From Halodesulfurarchaeum formicicum (GTDB taxonomy: Archaea; Halobacteriota; Halobacteria; Halobacteriales; Halobacteriaceae): DNA of 64,000 bases. The translations under genes and the position numbers were made by a program. Shown piece by piece: positions 24,679-34,752 of the stretch (positions are counted from its first letter, which is position 1; every line of letters starts with the position of its first letter). The stretch is from the NCBI RefSeq assembly GCF_001886955.1, contig NZ_CP016804.1:496001-560000 (forward strand), given 5' to 3'. Under the pieces are notes generated by a model. The model did no database searches. It was not told the DNA's origin and saw nothing but the letters and a program-made list of their open reading frames with translations.

Positions 24679-25584
24679 TCAGAGACCGATGAGGAGGTAC
24701 GCGCCGGTGTAAGCCACGCCAGCTAGCGTGATCGCCGTGAGGCCGGTGATCGCCCAGGACAGCGGGGCCCGACGGTTTCGGGGAACGAGTCCGATCAGGC
24801 CGACGGCCGTGACCCCGAAGACGAACTGGTAGGACTCCGCGAGTGTGGGGGCTGGGATCACGAACGCGAACAGCGCGAAGACTGCCCCGAGGGCGGCACG
24901 GGGCCGCACTCGCTCGACGATCGAATCCCCCCGCAGCCACGTCACGGCGGCGAGTCCGAGCCAGATCGCCCCGAGTTCCAGGAAGAAGGCCGCAAGCAGG
25001 TGCACAGTGGGATCGGGGGCGAGCGTGACCCGGCCGGTCAGGACCTCGAACCCGGCGGGATAGAGGAGCCAGGGCGGATCCCCAGTTACGAGGTCACCGA
25101 ACGGGTGGCTGAACAGGGCGATGCCCGCCGCCAGAGTCACGGCGGGCCAGGGAACCGATAGCCTGCCAGCTGCGATCCCCAGCAGGACCGCTCCGAGGAC
25201 GAAGGGGACGACGATCGTTGGTTGGCCCGCTGGGAGTGTCAAAAGCGCCCCGGTGAGACCCAGCGCGAGCCCGAGACCAGCAAGTCGGTGCCGACCACGG
25301 GCGGCGACGAGCCCCACCGTCGCCGCGATTGGTGCGGCCACGACCAGCGAGTGGGTGATCGATCGGTGGGCTGCGGCCCCGTCCCAGAAGGCTTCCACAG
25401 GCACACCGCCCAGACTCACGCCCCCCAAAAGTGTGGGAAGCGCGTAGAGCACATCGACGTCCGGGAGGGTCGCCGCGACAGCCGCGACGGTCCCAAGTGC
25501 CAGCGCTCGCTCGCGGGAGAAGCCGAATCCGTAGGCCCCGAGGCCGACCAGGGCGAGGGCGAGCGCGGCGTGGCCGACGAACAT
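24679..25584 (-). CDS. DUF457-type membrane-bound metal-dependent hydrolase
   Basis: This 301 aa protein starts MFVGHAALALALVGLGAYGF, where the His near position 5 is conserved. It contains TLPDVDVLYALP and AAHRSITHSLVVAAPIAATV, the Asp/His motif of the YdjM/YbcI (DUF457) inner-membrane family. Seven or more hydrophobic helices follow, with a second HPFGDLVTGDPPW motif. It is probably a membrane metallohydrolase of the LexA-regulated YdjM type; the substrate is unknown. Confidence 0.82.
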   Translation of the reverse strand: MFVGHAALALALVGLGAYGFGFSRERALALGTVAAVAATLPDVDVLYALPTLLGGVSLGGVPVEAFWDGAAAHRSITHSLVVAAPIAATVGLVAARGRHRLAGLGLALGLTGALLTLPAGQPTIVVPFVLGAVLLGIAAGRLSVPWPAVTLAAGIALFSHPFGDLVTGDPPWLLYPAGFEVLTGRVTLAPDPTVHLLAAFFLELGAIWLGLAAVTWLRGDSIVERVRPRAALGAVFALFAFVIPAPTLAESYQFVFGVTAVGLIGLVPRNRRAPLSWAITGLTAITLAGVAYTGAYLLIGL

Positions 25585-25636
25585 GGTATCCGCTATGGTC
25601 GCCGACCGCTTAAAGTCGTTTCTCGGTGTGAGACAC

Positions 25637-26488
25637 TCACAGGCTGGAGACGCCAGTTTCGGTGACCAGGGTGTCGATTAGCCGGATCGGCGTCGCGTCG
25701 TAGGCCGGATTCGCCACGTCGAAGCCCTCCGGTGGCTCGCGGATGACCTCGCTTGGCGGTCGGAAGTCGTTCTCGAAGCGAAAGCCCTCCTCGACGACCT
25801 TCGCGCTCGAACCGGTGACGGTAACGGGGACGTTTCGGTCGGCCGCCGTGGCGGCGATGGGGTAGGTCCCGACGCGGTTGTAGAGTTCGTCCTCGACGAT
25901 GCAGTCCATCCCGATGATGACCTCGTCGATCTCCGAGAGGTAATAGCCCGCGGCGCTGTCGACGATCAGTGTCGTCTCGATCCGGTCGATCTCGCCCAGC
26001 ACGCGGGCGGTCTTGCGCCCGAGGTGCCGGGGCCTGGCCTCGGTGACAAACACCTGGAGGTGTTTCCCGTCCCGGGCCGCGGCTTCGAGTGCCTCCAGCA
26101 CGGTCGAGGAGTAGTCGTGGGTGAGGATGGTCGCCCCGTCCTCGATCCGGTCGGCCGTGGCCTCGGCGGCCCGGTGTTTGGCCGTCTCGATCGTGGAGAC
26201 GACGGCCTCGATGGCCCCTTCGGTGCGGGCCTTGGCTGCGGGCACGGTGTCCGGATCGGCCTCCCGGACCGTCTCGATGATCTCCCGCTGGGTCGTCACC
26301 AGCGAGGCGTGTGAGGGGTTGGCTCGGCGCAGCGCGGAACTGTTGTGTTCCAGTTCGCGGAGGTACTCCTCGACGCTCGGGTACTCGCGGTCGAGCAGTT
26401 CTTCGAGGGCGTGGGCGGCATTCGCCGCGACGACCGAGGAGCTGTGGGTCCGCATCGAACGGATCTCCTCGGCGGTCTCATCGATCAT
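25637..26488 (-). CDS. eIF-2B alpha/beta/delta-like protein
   Basis: The protein is 283 aa. The N-terminal helices (RSMRTHSSSVVAANAAHALE) are followed by a Rossmann-like NagB-type half with ATILTHDYSSTVLEALEAAA, VFVTEARPRHLGRKTARVL, DEVIIGMDCIVEDELYNRVG and NVPVTVTGSSAKV. This is the archaeal aIF2B-like family, which also includes ribose-1,5-bisphosphate isomerases of the AMP-to-RuBisCO pathway. Sequence alone does not separate the two roles here. Confidence 0.85.
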   Translation of the reverse strand: MIDETAEEIRSMRTHSSSVVAANAAHALEELLDREYPSVEEYLRELEHNSSALRRANPSHASLVTTQREIIETVREADPDTVPAAKARTEGAIEAVVSTIETAKHRAAEATADRIEDGATILTHDYSSTVLEALEAAARDGKHLQVFVTEARPRHLGRKTARVLGEIDRIETTLIVDSAAGYYLSEIDEVIIGMDCIVEDELYNRVGTYPIAATAADRNVPVTVTGSSAKVVEEGFRFENDFRPPSEVIREPPEGFDVANPAYDATPIRLIDTLVTETGVSSL

Positions 26489-26530
26489 ACGAACTCTCGG
26501 CTCCGACTCGGCAAAAAGCTCCCGACAGGC

Positions 26531-29416
26531 TCACCCCTTGATGTTCAACACCGGGAAGGTCCGGGCGACCGGGTCGCCGATACCCAGTTCTTTGGAGACT
26601 CGAATCACCTCGTCGATGTCCTTGTAGACACCCGGAGCCTCCTCGGCGATCGTGGCCCCGCTCTGAGCGCGGACGTAGATGTGATCTCGGCTCTCGAGTT
26701 CTTCCTGGACGTCCTCGCCCCAGAACTCCTGTTTGGCCTGGGTTCGGCTCATCAGTCGGCCGGCACCGTGGGCCGTCGAACCGAACGATCGCTCCATGGA
26801 GTGCTCGCCGCCCCGGAGCACGTAGCTGCCGGCGCCCATCGAGCCCGGAATAATGACGGGCTGGCCCACGTCGCGGTACTGCTCGGGAACGTCGGGGTGG
26901 CCCGCGGGGAAGGCCCGCGTGGCCCCCTTCCGGTGGACGTACAGCTCTTTTTCCTCGCCGTCGATCTCGTGGGTCTCCTTCTTGGCGATGTTGTGGGCCA
27001 CGTCGTAGAGCAGGTCCATCTCCATGTCCTGCCAGTCCCGGTCGAAGACCTCGGCGAAGGTCTGTCTGGTCTGGTAGGTGATGAGCTGGCGATTCACCCA
27101 CGCGAAGTTGATCGCCGCGTTCATCGCCCCGTAGTACTCCGCGGCGAGTTCGCTCCCGGCCGGTGCGGCGGCCAACTCGCGGTCCGGAAGGGATTCGAGC
27201 AGGTCGCCGTGGCGCTTTTCGATCTTCCGGAGGTAGTCCGTACACACCTGATGGCCCAGTCCGCGTGACCCACAGTGGATGAGCACGACTAGCTGGTTCG
27301 GTTCGAGTCCGAACGCATCTGCGACCTCCTCCTCGTAGACGTCGGTCACCTCCTGGACTTCGAGGAAGTGGTTCCCGCTCCCGAGGCTGCCGATCTGCTT
27401 GCGCCCCCGATTTTTGGCTTCTTCGGAGACCATGCTCGGGTCGGCTTCCTCGCGGAAGCCGTTGTCCTCGCAGTGTTCCAGATCCGACTCGACGGCATAC
27501 CCCTCTTCGAGGGCCCACTGCATGCCCCGGTCGAGAATCGACTCGATCGTGCTCGTCGTCCCCTGGATCACTCCCCCCGCGCCGAGGCCCGACGGGACCG
27601 CCTCGAAGAGGGCGTCGACGAGTTGTTCTTCCTTCCCGGCGAGGTCCTCGCGGGTCAGGTTCGTCCGGATCATTCTGACGCCGCAGTTTGAGACCACGAA
27701 CCCGTTCGCGACGAAGTTGTGAGCGTCGTGCTCGACGCCGATGTCGTAGACTGGCTTGGTTCCGGCGGATGTGATCGACGCAATTTCGACCGGGATGGTC
27801 ATGTCCTCGGCGACCGGATGGCGGTCGGCAAACGTCTCGAAGTCGGGGAAATCGGCGGCCGGCCGCGGTCGGCCCTCCCGCTGGTCGTAGATACTCCGCT
27901 CCAGGAATCGTCTGTTCACCGCGTCGAAACGGTCCTCGATCGATCCGATCGGTTCGCCGCCGTCGGCCAGTGTGGCCGCCTCGTTTGCGATCGACGCGCG
28001 TAATTGGATGTGTCGTTCCTTTGCCTTCAGGTACTGGGCCGCCTGGAGCGCTCGCTTTTGTTTTGCTTCGTTGTACCGGTACCCCACCCGCGTGAAAAAC
28101 CGGATCAAGTTGTCCGGCGTACTCGAAACGCCGAATCGGAACCGGACACTCGTTCCACCCGCTCGTTCGGTGCGCTCGACGGTCTCGATCTCGTTCGTCT
28201 CGATCCCCAGATCGCCGAGCAGGGACTTGAGGGCTGTGAGGAAGTCCTTCCCTGCCGACTCGACACGCTCCAGTCGATTGTGAGAGACGGTCGGCGCGTA
28301 GAAGTTCGTGGCCGAGGCGGTATCGGGACGACTCATCTCGGCCCCGAAGAATGCCGAGAGGTAGAGTGCCTGCTGCCAGCCTGCAAGCTGATCGAGGAAG
28401 GCTGGAACCCCGAAGGTCGACTCGACCTTTCGTCCCTCCGGAGCGCCGAGCCGTTTGAGCAGCGCGGCAACGGAACTCGCCGTTGCCCGGACGCTGTACT
28501 CGGTTCGCTCGAAGGATTCGCCGTCGATCGTGTGGGTCCGCTCGCGCTCGTAGATCTTCGAGGGGGTGAACCCGAGTGCCTCGATGTCGTCCTGGATCGA
28601 TTCGAGGTCAGCCGGGTCCCCGTAGAACCAGGTCTGTGAGCCGCTGAATGAACCGTCCCCGGTGTGGAACCCGAGCAGCTTCAGGAGGTGATTGAAGGCG
28701 TCGTCGTCAGTTTTGAGCGGTAACAGATCCCGTTTCTCGAGAGCTCGGACGAGTTGTGGATCCTCGTCCGCGAAGTCCTCGGCGGTCAGCACGGTCTTTG
28801 CGGGTGGGGTTTCGTCCGGCAATCCCTCGAACGGATGTACCGAAACGGTGTCACCTTCCTGCAGCTCCTCGACAGTGACCATCCCGTCCGGAGTTCGGAA
28901 GGGGTGATCGGGGCTGGCCTCGATCCGATCGCCAGTCTCGGTCGCTACTTCGACGACGGGTTTTTCGTCCGTGGTGAACAGCTGAATCGAGGAATCGATG
29001 GGTCGATCGCCGATGACCCGTGCGTTTTCGGTGGCAAAATCCGGTGCCAGGTCCTCGATTTGTCGACGGCGGCCGAACGAGAGGACCACCTCGCTGTCTC
29101 CGGCTAGGCAGTTGATGTCATAGCCCACACCGCCAGGACTGATTACCCCATCTTCAGCACTTATGGCAGCGACGCCCCCCACCGGAAATCCATAACCCTG
29201 GTGGGCGTCGGGCATGGCCAGCGCGGGGGACTCGATACCCGGTAGATGGGCCACGTTCTGGAGCTGTTCGAGGGATTTGTCATCGGCGATCTCTTCCAGC
29301 AGGGATTCGCTCGCCAACACCCGGGCCGGGACGTTCATCCCGCCGGTCTGCTCGATTTCCCAGGTGAAGGGGGCGACCTGCTCCAGGGTGAGCCCGTCGG
29401 TCTCGAATGTCTTCAT
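26531..29416 (-). CDS. rtcB: RtcB RNA ligase interrupted by an intein
   Basis: The precursor is 961 aa. Residues 1-102 and 578-961 form a normal 486 aa RtcB: PDAHQGYGFPVGGVAA, GGVGYDIN then CGVRMIRTNL, GSLGSGNHFLEVQEV, HCGSRGLGHQV, and TAHGAGRLMSRTQA with the guanylylated His. Residues 103-577 are an intein inserted directly before the Mn-binding Cys. RtcB joins tRNA exon halves and repairs RNA 2',3'-cyclic phosphates using GTP and Mn2+. Its cofactor archease is encoded just upstream on the same strand. Ligase activity should require splicing first. Confidence 0.96.
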   Translation of the reverse strand: MKTFETDGLTLEQVAPFTWEIEQTGGMNVPARVLASESLLEEIADDKSLEQLQNVAHLPGIESPALAMPDAHQGYGFPVGGVAAISAEDGVISPGGVGYDINCLAGDSEVVLSFGRRRQIEDLAPDFATENARVIGDRPIDSSIQLFTTDEKPVVEVATETGDRIEASPDHPFRTPDGMVTVEELQEGDTVSVHPFEGLPDETPPAKTVLTAEDFADEDPQLVRALEKRDLLPLKTDDDAFNHLLKLLGFHTGDGSFSGSQTWFYGDPADLESIQDDIEALGFTPSKIYERERTHTIDGESFERTEYSVRATASSVAALLKRLGAPEGRKVESTFGVPAFLDQLAGWQQALYLSAFFGAEMSRPDTASATNFYAPTVSHNRLERVESAGKDFLTALKSLLGDLGIETNEIETVERTERAGGTSVRFRFGVSSTPDNLIRFFTRVGYRYNEAKQKRALQAAQYLKAKERHIQLRASIANEAATLADGGEPIGSIEDRFDAVNRRFLERSIYDQREGRPRPAADFPDFETFADRHPVAEDMTIPVEIASITSAGTKPVYDIGVEHDAHNFVANGFVVSNCGVRMIRTNLTREDLAGKEEQLVDALFEAVPSGLGAGGVIQGTTSTIESILDRGMQWALEEGYAVESDLEHCEDNGFREEADPSMVSEEAKNRGRKQIGSLGSGNHFLEVQEVTDVYEEEVADAFGLEPNQLVVLIHCGSRGLGHQVCTDYLRKIEKRHGDLLESLPDRELAAAPAGSELAAEYYGAMNAAINFAWVNRQLITYQTRQTFAEVFDRDWQDMEMDLLYDVAHNIAKKETHEIDGEEKELYVHRKGATRAFPAGHPDVPEQYRDVGQPVIIPGSMGAGSYVLRGGEHSMERSFGSTAHGAGRLMSRTQAKQEFWGEDVQEELESRDHIYVRAQSGATIAEEAPGVYKDIDEVIRVSKELGIGDPVARTFPVLNIKG
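27686..29110 (-). other. Intein with LAGLIDADG homing endonuclease inside rtcB
   Basis: The intein is 475 aa. It starts at Cys103 (CLAGDSEVVLSFGRRR), has block B EASPDHPFRTPDG, two LAGLIDADG-like helices (LLKLLGFHTGDGSFS with D253; LYLSAFFGAEMS with E360), block F KPVYDIGVEHDAHNFVANG and ends VVSN before Cys+1. The endonuclease motifs keep acidic residues, so it may be active. The penultimate residue is Ser instead of the common His. The host site is the catalytic Cys of RtcB, the kind of conserved site inteins favour. Confidence 0.95.
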
Positions 29417-29466
29417 AGATGACAGCTAGGCCCGGGCGTACAAAGCTTTGGCCGGTCGGATCGATT

Positions 29467-29922
29467 TCAAACGTCCAGGACGACGTAGGCGTGCCACCGG
29501 CCGTCCTGTTGACTGAGGTCCATCTCGGAGTACGTGGCCGCTTTCACCTCCCTGGCAGCGATCGACTGAAGTGGGACCCCCCGGAATCGCGCCTCGACCT
29601 GCCACTCGCCGTTTTCCTCCGTCACCCTGGCCTCGTTGTCGACCGGCAACACGCTCTCGACGTCCCGCAGGTAGATCAGCCGGTCGAGGTAGTCAAAGAG
29701 CAGTGCACTCGTGCTCTCGGCGGTGACCGAAAACTCGTGTGTCGAGCCGCCGTCTTCGGGCAGCGTATCGACGTGGGCCGCTGCCAGTCCCTCTGCGGTG
29801 GCCCCGAAAACCGCGGAGATGCTGTCCCCGGTCGCTTCCACGGCCACGTCGGCGGTGTGAGACCTGAGTTCGAACTCGCCCGACGCCGGCTGACCGTCCC
29901 CTGTGTGACTGTTCATCCCCAT
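29467..29922 (-). CDS. Archease, RtcB activating protein
   Basis: This 151 aa protein contains FELRSHTADVAVEATGDSIS, YLDRLIYLRDVESVLP and the C-terminal region VKAATYSEMDLSQQDGRWHA then YVVLDV, all typical of archease. Archease accelerates RtcB guanylylation and broadens its nucleotide use. It lies 50 bases upstream of rtcB on the same strand, the usual operon. An ATG at 29916 (MNSHTG) is the alternative start. Confidence 0.95.
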   Translation of the reverse strand: MGMNSHTGDGQPASGEFELRSHTADVAVEATGDSISAVFGATAEGLAAAHVDTLPEDGGSTHEFSVTAESTSALLFDYLDRLIYLRDVESVLPVDNEARVTEENGEWQVEARFRGVPLQSIAAREVKAATYSEMDLSQQDGRWHAYVVLDV

Positions 29923-29978
29923 ACGATACCTGCCGGTGGGCGGAGGTATTATGTTTCGGGACGGGATACCAGCAACTA

Positions 29979-30455
29979 GTGAGCGTGACGCTGGACCGGC
30001 GGGTCGTCCCGCCAGGGGAGGATGACTACCTCCAGGCGGCCTGGGAGCTCAAGGAGGCCATCCGCGAGGAGGAGGGGCTCCTCAAACAGCGATGGGGCTT
30101 CTTCGCGGATGCCTACCGGAAGGCGACCGTCCACGCCTTCTTCGACGGTGAGACTCTGGCCGGTTTCGCCGCCGCTCGTGGGGACGGGTACATCCTCTTT
30201 CTGGGTATCGACCCGGACTACCGCGGCCGGGGGCTGGGCGAACGGCTCATCGCGGCCATCGCCGAGGACGCGACGGGCGTGTCCTGTCACGCCCGCGTGT
30301 CGAATCGCAACGCCCTGGAGTTCTACGAGCATCTGGGCTTCGAGCGGGTGCGGCGGATTCAGGACTACTACGAGGACGGGGTCGACGCGTATTACCTCCG
30401 ACTTGGGGACAGCGATCGACTCCTCGAACGGCTGACCGAACTGTTCGGTCGGTGA
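29979..30455 (+). CDS. GNAT-family N-acetyltransferase
   Basis: The protein is 158 aa with a GTG start at 29979 (29985 is a second GTG). The acetyl-CoA motif A is ILFLGIDPDYRGRGLGERLI, with RNALEFYEHLGFERV downstream, the classical GNAT motif A/B. It is divergent from archease and precedes priS by 47 bases. The acceptor substrate is unknown. Confidence 0.88.
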   Translation: MSVTLDRRVVPPGEDDYLQAAWELKEAIREEEGLLKQRWGFFADAYRKATVHAFFDGETLAGFAAARGDGYILFLGIDPDYRGRGLGERLIAAIAEDATGVSCHARVSNRNALEFYEHLGFERVRRIQDYYEDGVDAYYLRLGDSDRLLERLTELFGR

Positions 30456-30502
30456 GCCGGTGAAGAAACCTCTTTACCGTGCCGTCGAGTACGGGAGGAC
30501 CC

Positions 30503-31678
30503 ATGGAGGAGCGCACGCGGTCCTATCTCCGGGGTCGGTTCCGGGACTTCTACCGCCGGGAGCCCCCGGCTGACCCACCGGACGTGACCGCCCGCGAGTG
30601 GGGCTACATCCCCTTCGAGTCCGGGCCCGGGACGACCATGATCCGACACCGTTCGGTGCACGACCTGGGCTCGCTGGACTCCTTTCTGGTCCGCGAGCGT
30701 CCCCGACACGTCTACTTCTCGGCCGGCCACTACGCGGACCCGAGCGCGCGAACGATGGACGAGAAGGGCTGGCAGGGCTCGGATCTGGTCTTCGATTTGG
30801 ACGCCGATCACCTGCCGAGTGTCGATCCCGGCACGGACACCTACGCGGAGATGCTTGCGGCCTGTAAAGGGGCACTGCTGCGGCTCTTAGATCTCCTGGA
30901 GACCGATTTCGGCTTCGAGGACCTGACGATCACGTTCTCCGGCGGGCGCGGCTATCACGTCCACGTTCGGGACCAGTCGGTTCGGAACCTGGATCGCGAG
31001 CAGCGCCGGGAGGTCGTGGAGTACGTCCGGGGCAGCGGGCTCTCCCTGGAATCACTGCTGACCGAGGAGCCGGTCAGTGGCCGGGGGCGAAAGACCCCGG
31101 CGAACAGGCGGTCGATCCCCACGGCGGGTGGGTGGGGTCGACGTGTGGTCGAGCACATCCAGGAACTCACAGACCAACTGCTGGCACTCGAGGAACCAGA
31201 CGCGATCGATCGGCTAACCGAGTTCGACGGGATCGGCGAGAAGAACGCCACGGCGGTCCTCTCGGTCCTCCAGGAGAACACGGCGGCCGTGGAGGCGGGC
31301 AACGTCGACGTGCATCCGGCGTTCCTGCCGGTCGCCCGGGCGATGGTCGAAGAGACTGTCCGGGCGGAATCCTCGCCGATCGACGAACCGGTCACGACCG
31401 ACACACATCGACTGATTCGACTCCCCGGATCCCTCCACGGTGGGACTGGGCTCAAGGTCGTTCCCATCGAGCGGGCGGCCGTCCCCGATTTCGACCCACT
31501 TAGCGACGCCGTGCCAGAACCCTTCCGCGGGCACGAGATAACAGTGGAGGTCACCGAGGCGACGACGGTCACCTTCGACGGGGAAAGCCTTAGTGTGAGC
31601 CCGGGCAACGAGACAGTACCCGAGTACGCGGGCATCTTCCTCATGACCCGCGGCCAGGCCGAGAAGCCCACAGAATAA
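30503..31678 (+). CDS. priS: DNA primase small subunit PriS
   Basis: The protein is 391 aa from the ATG at 30503 (MEERTRSYLRGRFRDFYRRE). The catalytic acids are in DLVFDLDADHLPS, with FSGGRGYHVHVRDQSV and the later RLPGSLHGGTGLKV segment of archaeal/eukaryotic primases. It makes primers with PriL (not in this window). It ends one base before the GINS gene, a conserved archaeal replication pair. Confidence 0.95.
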   Translation: MEERTRSYLRGRFRDFYRREPPADPPDVTAREWGYIPFESGPGTTMIRHRSVHDLGSLDSFLVRERPRHVYFSAGHYADPSARTMDEKGWQGSDLVFDLDADHLPSVDPGTDTYAEMLAACKGALLRLLDLLETDFGFEDLTITFSGGRGYHVHVRDQSVRNLDREQRREVVEYVRGSGLSLESLLTEEPVSGRGRKTPANRRSIPTAGGWGRRVVEHIQELTDQLLALEEPDAIDRLTEFDGIGEKNATAVLSVLQENTAAVEAGNVDVHPAFLPVARAMVEETVRAESSPIDEPVTTDTHRLIRLPGSLHGGTGLKVVPIERAAVPDFDPLSDAVPEPFRGHEITVEVTEATTVTFDGESLSVSPGNETVPEYAGIFLMTRGQAEKPTE

Positions 31679-31679
31679 C

Positions 31680-32462
31680 ATGGATCTATCGGAGCTACAC
31701 CGCGTCCAACGGCAGGAGCGAGCGACGGACAGCCTCCAGGAGCTCCGCGAATCCTTTTATGCCGACGTCGCTGCCTATCTCGAATCCCTGCGCGAGAAGC
31801 GGGCGGATGCCGCCGCGGAGGCTGTCGATCCCTTCCGCTCGGATCGCGTGAGCGAGCTGACCCGTGAAATCGAGACCGCCGAGCACGTCGTCGAGGCGAT
31901 CTATCAGCGCCGAATCGGCAAGCTGGTCGACGAGGCCACGCTGACGGCAACGGGCAACGGGGGTGGCGCCGACGGGTTAACCGCAGAAGAGCGGGACCTC
32001 TACGAGGACCTGGTCGATCGCATCCAGGAAAACCAGCAAACCGTCCTCGAAACGGTCGCCGGTGATCGCTCGCCGGCGGCAACGCCGACGGACTCGACCG
32101 ACACCGACACGTCGGAAACCGAACCCGACACGGAGACTGGCTCGGATTCCGAGCGGGTCCCGCCGGACCCCCCGTCGGGGGATATCGAGACGAGTCCCGC
32201 CGCAGTCATGGGGCCGGATTCGAACTCAGAATCGGACGGGCCCGAGGACGAGGGGGCTGAAGACGCGGCTGGGGGCGAGGCGGAGACGACGAGCGACGGA
32301 GATGGCGTGGAGCGCCGGACAGTTCGGGTCACGAGTGAGGTGGGTGAGATCTTCGGTGTCGACGCCGAGGATTACGAACTGCATCCCTCGGACGTGGTCG
32401 ACCTGCCACGCGAAAACGCCGATCCGCTCGTAGAGCGGGACGCTGCAGAACGAGTGGAGTGA
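31680..32462 (+). CDS. GINS complex subunit (Gins51-type)
   Basis: The protein is 260 aa. The N-terminal helical GINS A-domain (MDLSELHRVQRQERATDSLQ then LRESFYADVAAYLESLREKR) is followed by a very acidic Ser/Thr/Glu-rich linker at about 130-215. A small C-terminal B-domain ends in VTSEVGEIFGVDAEDYELHP and VVDLPRENADPLV. The A-then-B order fits Gins51. GINS links MCM and GAN in the archaeal CMG-like helicase. The gene follows priS directly. Confidence 0.92.
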   Translation: MDLSELHRVQRQERATDSLQELRESFYADVAAYLESLREKRADAAAEAVDPFRSDRVSELTREIETAEHVVEAIYQRRIGKLVDEATLTATGNGGGADGLTAEERDLYEDLVDRIQENQQTVLETVAGDRSPAATPTDSTDTDTSETEPDTETGSDSERVPPDPPSGDIETSPAAVMGPDSNSESDGPEDEGAEDAAGGEAETTSDGDGVERRTVRVTSEVGEIFGVDAEDYELHPSDVVDLPRENADPLVERDAAERVE

Positions 32463-32463
32463 G

Positions 32464-34752
32464 TTACTGGAAGCTCCGGCCGAACTGGTCGTCGACGCCC
32501 GCTTCTGATTCGGCCCGGGCCTTCGTGAACCGTTCTTCGAGCTCCTCGTAGCGGCGCTTGATCTCGTCGTCGATCGAGGGCGAGACCTCTTCGAGTGCGT
32601 GCTCGAAGTGCTCGGCGGTCACACGGACGTTGGCCGCGCCCTGGGTGGCCTCAGCAGGATCGACGCTGTTGAGGAACTCCCGGGTGGCCTGCATGGTCGC
32701 CTCGCGGCAGACCGCCTCGATGTCCGCACCGACGTAGTTCTCGGTGCGACGGGCCAACTCGTCCAGATCGACGCTGTCGGCCAGGGGCTTGTTCTCCGTG
32801 TGCACCTCGAAGATGGCCCGTCGGGCTGCCTCGTCCGGAATCGGCACGTGGATGTGCCGGTCCAGCCGGCCCGGACGGAGCAGGGCGTCGTCGATCAGGT
32901 CCGGACGGTTCGTCGTCGCGATCACGACCACGTCCTCGAGGGATTCGATGCCGTCGAGTTCGCTCAGCAGCTGGGAGACCACGCGTTCGCCCACGCCCGA
33001 ATCGCCCATCTGCCGGCCGCGCTGGCCCGCGATGGCGTCGATCTCGTCGAAGAAGATCACCGTCGGGGCGTTCTGTCTGGCCTTCTGGAAGATCTCCCGG
33101 ATCCCCTTCTCGGATTCGCCCACGTACTTGTTCAGGAGTTCGGGGCCTTTCACCGAGATGAAGTTGTTCTTGGCCTCGCTGGCGACGGCTTTCGCGAGGA
33201 GGGTCTTCCCCGTTCCGGGCGGCCCATACAGGAGAATCCCGCGGGGGGTATCGAGGTCCATCTGCTCGAAGACCTCGGGGAAGTCGAGGGGCCACTGAAC
33301 GGTCTCGCGCAGCCGCTCTTTGGTCTCTTCGAGACCACCGACCTGTTCCCAGGTCACGTCGGGGACCTCGATGAAGACCTCCCGAAGCCCGGAGGGCGTG
33401 ATGCCCTTCATCGCCTCCGAGAAGTCACGGTCCGTTACCGTGAGTTCCTCCAGGATCTCGGCGTCGATCTCGTCGGCCTCCAGGTCGATCTGGGGACGGA
33501 TCCGCCGCAGGGCGTTCATCGCGGCCTCTTTGGCCAGTTGCTCGATGTCCGCGCCCACGTAGCCGTGGGTGTTCTCCGCGTACTCGTCGATGTCCACGCT
33601 GTCGGCCAGTGGCATTCCGCGGGTGTGGACCTGGAGGATCTCGGTCCGACCGTCCCGGTCCGGGACGCCGATCTCGATCTCACGGTCGAACCGACCGCCA
33701 CGCCGGAGCGCGGGATCGATCGCGTCGACACGGTTCGAGGCGGCGATCACGACCACGTCGCCACGCTCTTCGAGCCCGTCCATCAGGGAGAGCAGTTGCG
33801 CAACGACCCGTCGCTCGACGTCGCCGGCTGTCTCGTCGCGTTTCGGCGCGATGGAGTCCAGTTCGTCGATGAAGATGACTGCGGGGGCCTTCTCCTCGGC
33901 CTCCTCGAAGACCTCCCGGAGCTGTTCTTCTGACTCCCCGTAGTATTTGGACATGATCTCCGGGCCGGAGATCGTCTGGAAGTGCGCGTCGATCTCGCTG
34001 GCGACGGCCTTCGCGATCAGGGTCTTGCCCGTGCCGGGCGGCCCGTGGAGGAGCACCCCTTTGGGCGGTTCGATGCCGAGCTGCTGGAAGAGCTCGGGGT
34101 GGCGCATCGGCAACTCGATCATCTCCCGGACCTGTTCGAGTTCGTCGTCCAGGCCGCCGATGTCCTCGTAGGTGATACTGGGGGTCTGGGTATCGACCGT
34201 CTCGGTCTCGGTGGTGATCTCCTCTGCGGGGCGCTCGCTCACGTGGATCTCCGTCGAGTCGGTGACGACGACAGTCCCTTCGGGGTCGGTGTCCGCGATC
34301 TTGAGGGGGATCTGCTGGCCCGAGACGGAGGCGATCCCACCGAAGCCAAGCGAGACCGGCACCGTCTGTCCGGTGGTGACGGGCCGGCCGGAGAGTTTCT
34401 CCCGGAGCATCGGCTCGACGTTGCCCCGAATCCGGAGGTTCTGTGGCAGGGCGATCGTCACGGATGTGGCCGGCTTGATGTCGGCCTTCTCGATCTCCAC
34501 GCGGTCGTCGATGCCGACGTTTGCCTCCTGCCGGAGGCGCCCGTCGATCCGGACGATGTTCTTGCCCTCGTCCTCGGGATAGCCGGGCCAGACCCGAGCG
34601 ACGGCCCGCCCCTGGTTCGGCCCCTCGATGAGGATGTAATCGCCGTTCTCCAGGTCCAATTCCTCCATCGCTCGTCGGTCGATGGCTGCCAGTCCCCGCC
34701 CCGCGTCCTTCTGCTTGAGGGGCTTGACAACCAGTTTGAGCGTGTCGCTCAT
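32464..34752 (-). CDS. CDC48/VAT-type AAA ATPase
   Basis: The protein is 762 aa. An N-domain (double-psi barrel, about 1-185) precedes two AAA modules. D1 has [18 protein letters not shown] and [17 protein letters not shown]2 has [18 protein letters not shown] and [16 protein letters not shown]; both carry arginine-finger regions. It is the archaeal p97 homologue that unfolds proteins, often for the proteasome. The C-terminal tail is DDQFGRSFQ. Its ATG overlaps the stop of the upstream Hsp20-like gene (ATGA). Confidence 0.96.
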   Translation of the reverse strand: MSDTLKLVVKPLKQKDAGRGLAAIDRRAMEELDLENGDYILIEGPNQGRAVARVWPGYPEDEGKNIVRIDGRLRQEANVGIDDRVEIEKADIKPATSVTIALPQNLRIRGNVEPMLREKLSGRPVTTGQTVPVSLGFGGIASVSGQQIPLKIADTDPEGTVVVTDSTEIHVSERPAEEITTETETVDTQTPSITYEDIGGLDDELEQVREMIELPMRHPELFQQLGIEPPKGVLLHGPPGTGKTLIAKAVASEIDAHFQTISGPEIMSKYYGESEEQLREVFEEAEEKAPAVIFIDELDSIAPKRDETAGDVERRVVAQLLSLMDGLEERGDVVVIAASNRVDAIDPALRRGGRFDREIEIGVPDRDGRTEILQVHTRGMPLADSVDIDEYAENTHGYVGADIEQLAKEAAMNALRRIRPQIDLEADEIDAEILEELTVTDRDFSEAMKGITPSGLREVFIEVPDVTWEQVGGLEETKERLRETVQWPLDFPEVFEQMDLDTPRGILLYGPPGTGKTLLAKAVASEAKNNFISVKGPELLNKYVGESEKGIREIFQKARQNAPTVIFFDEIDAIAGQRGRQMGDSGVGERVVSQLLSELDGIESLEDVVVIATTNRPDLIDDALLRPGRLDRHIHVPIPDEAARRAIFEVHTENKPLADSVDLDELARRTENYVGADIEAVCREATMQATREFLNSVDPAEATQGAANVRVTAEHFEHALEEVSPSIDDEIKRRYEELEERFTKARAESEAGVDDQFGRSFQ

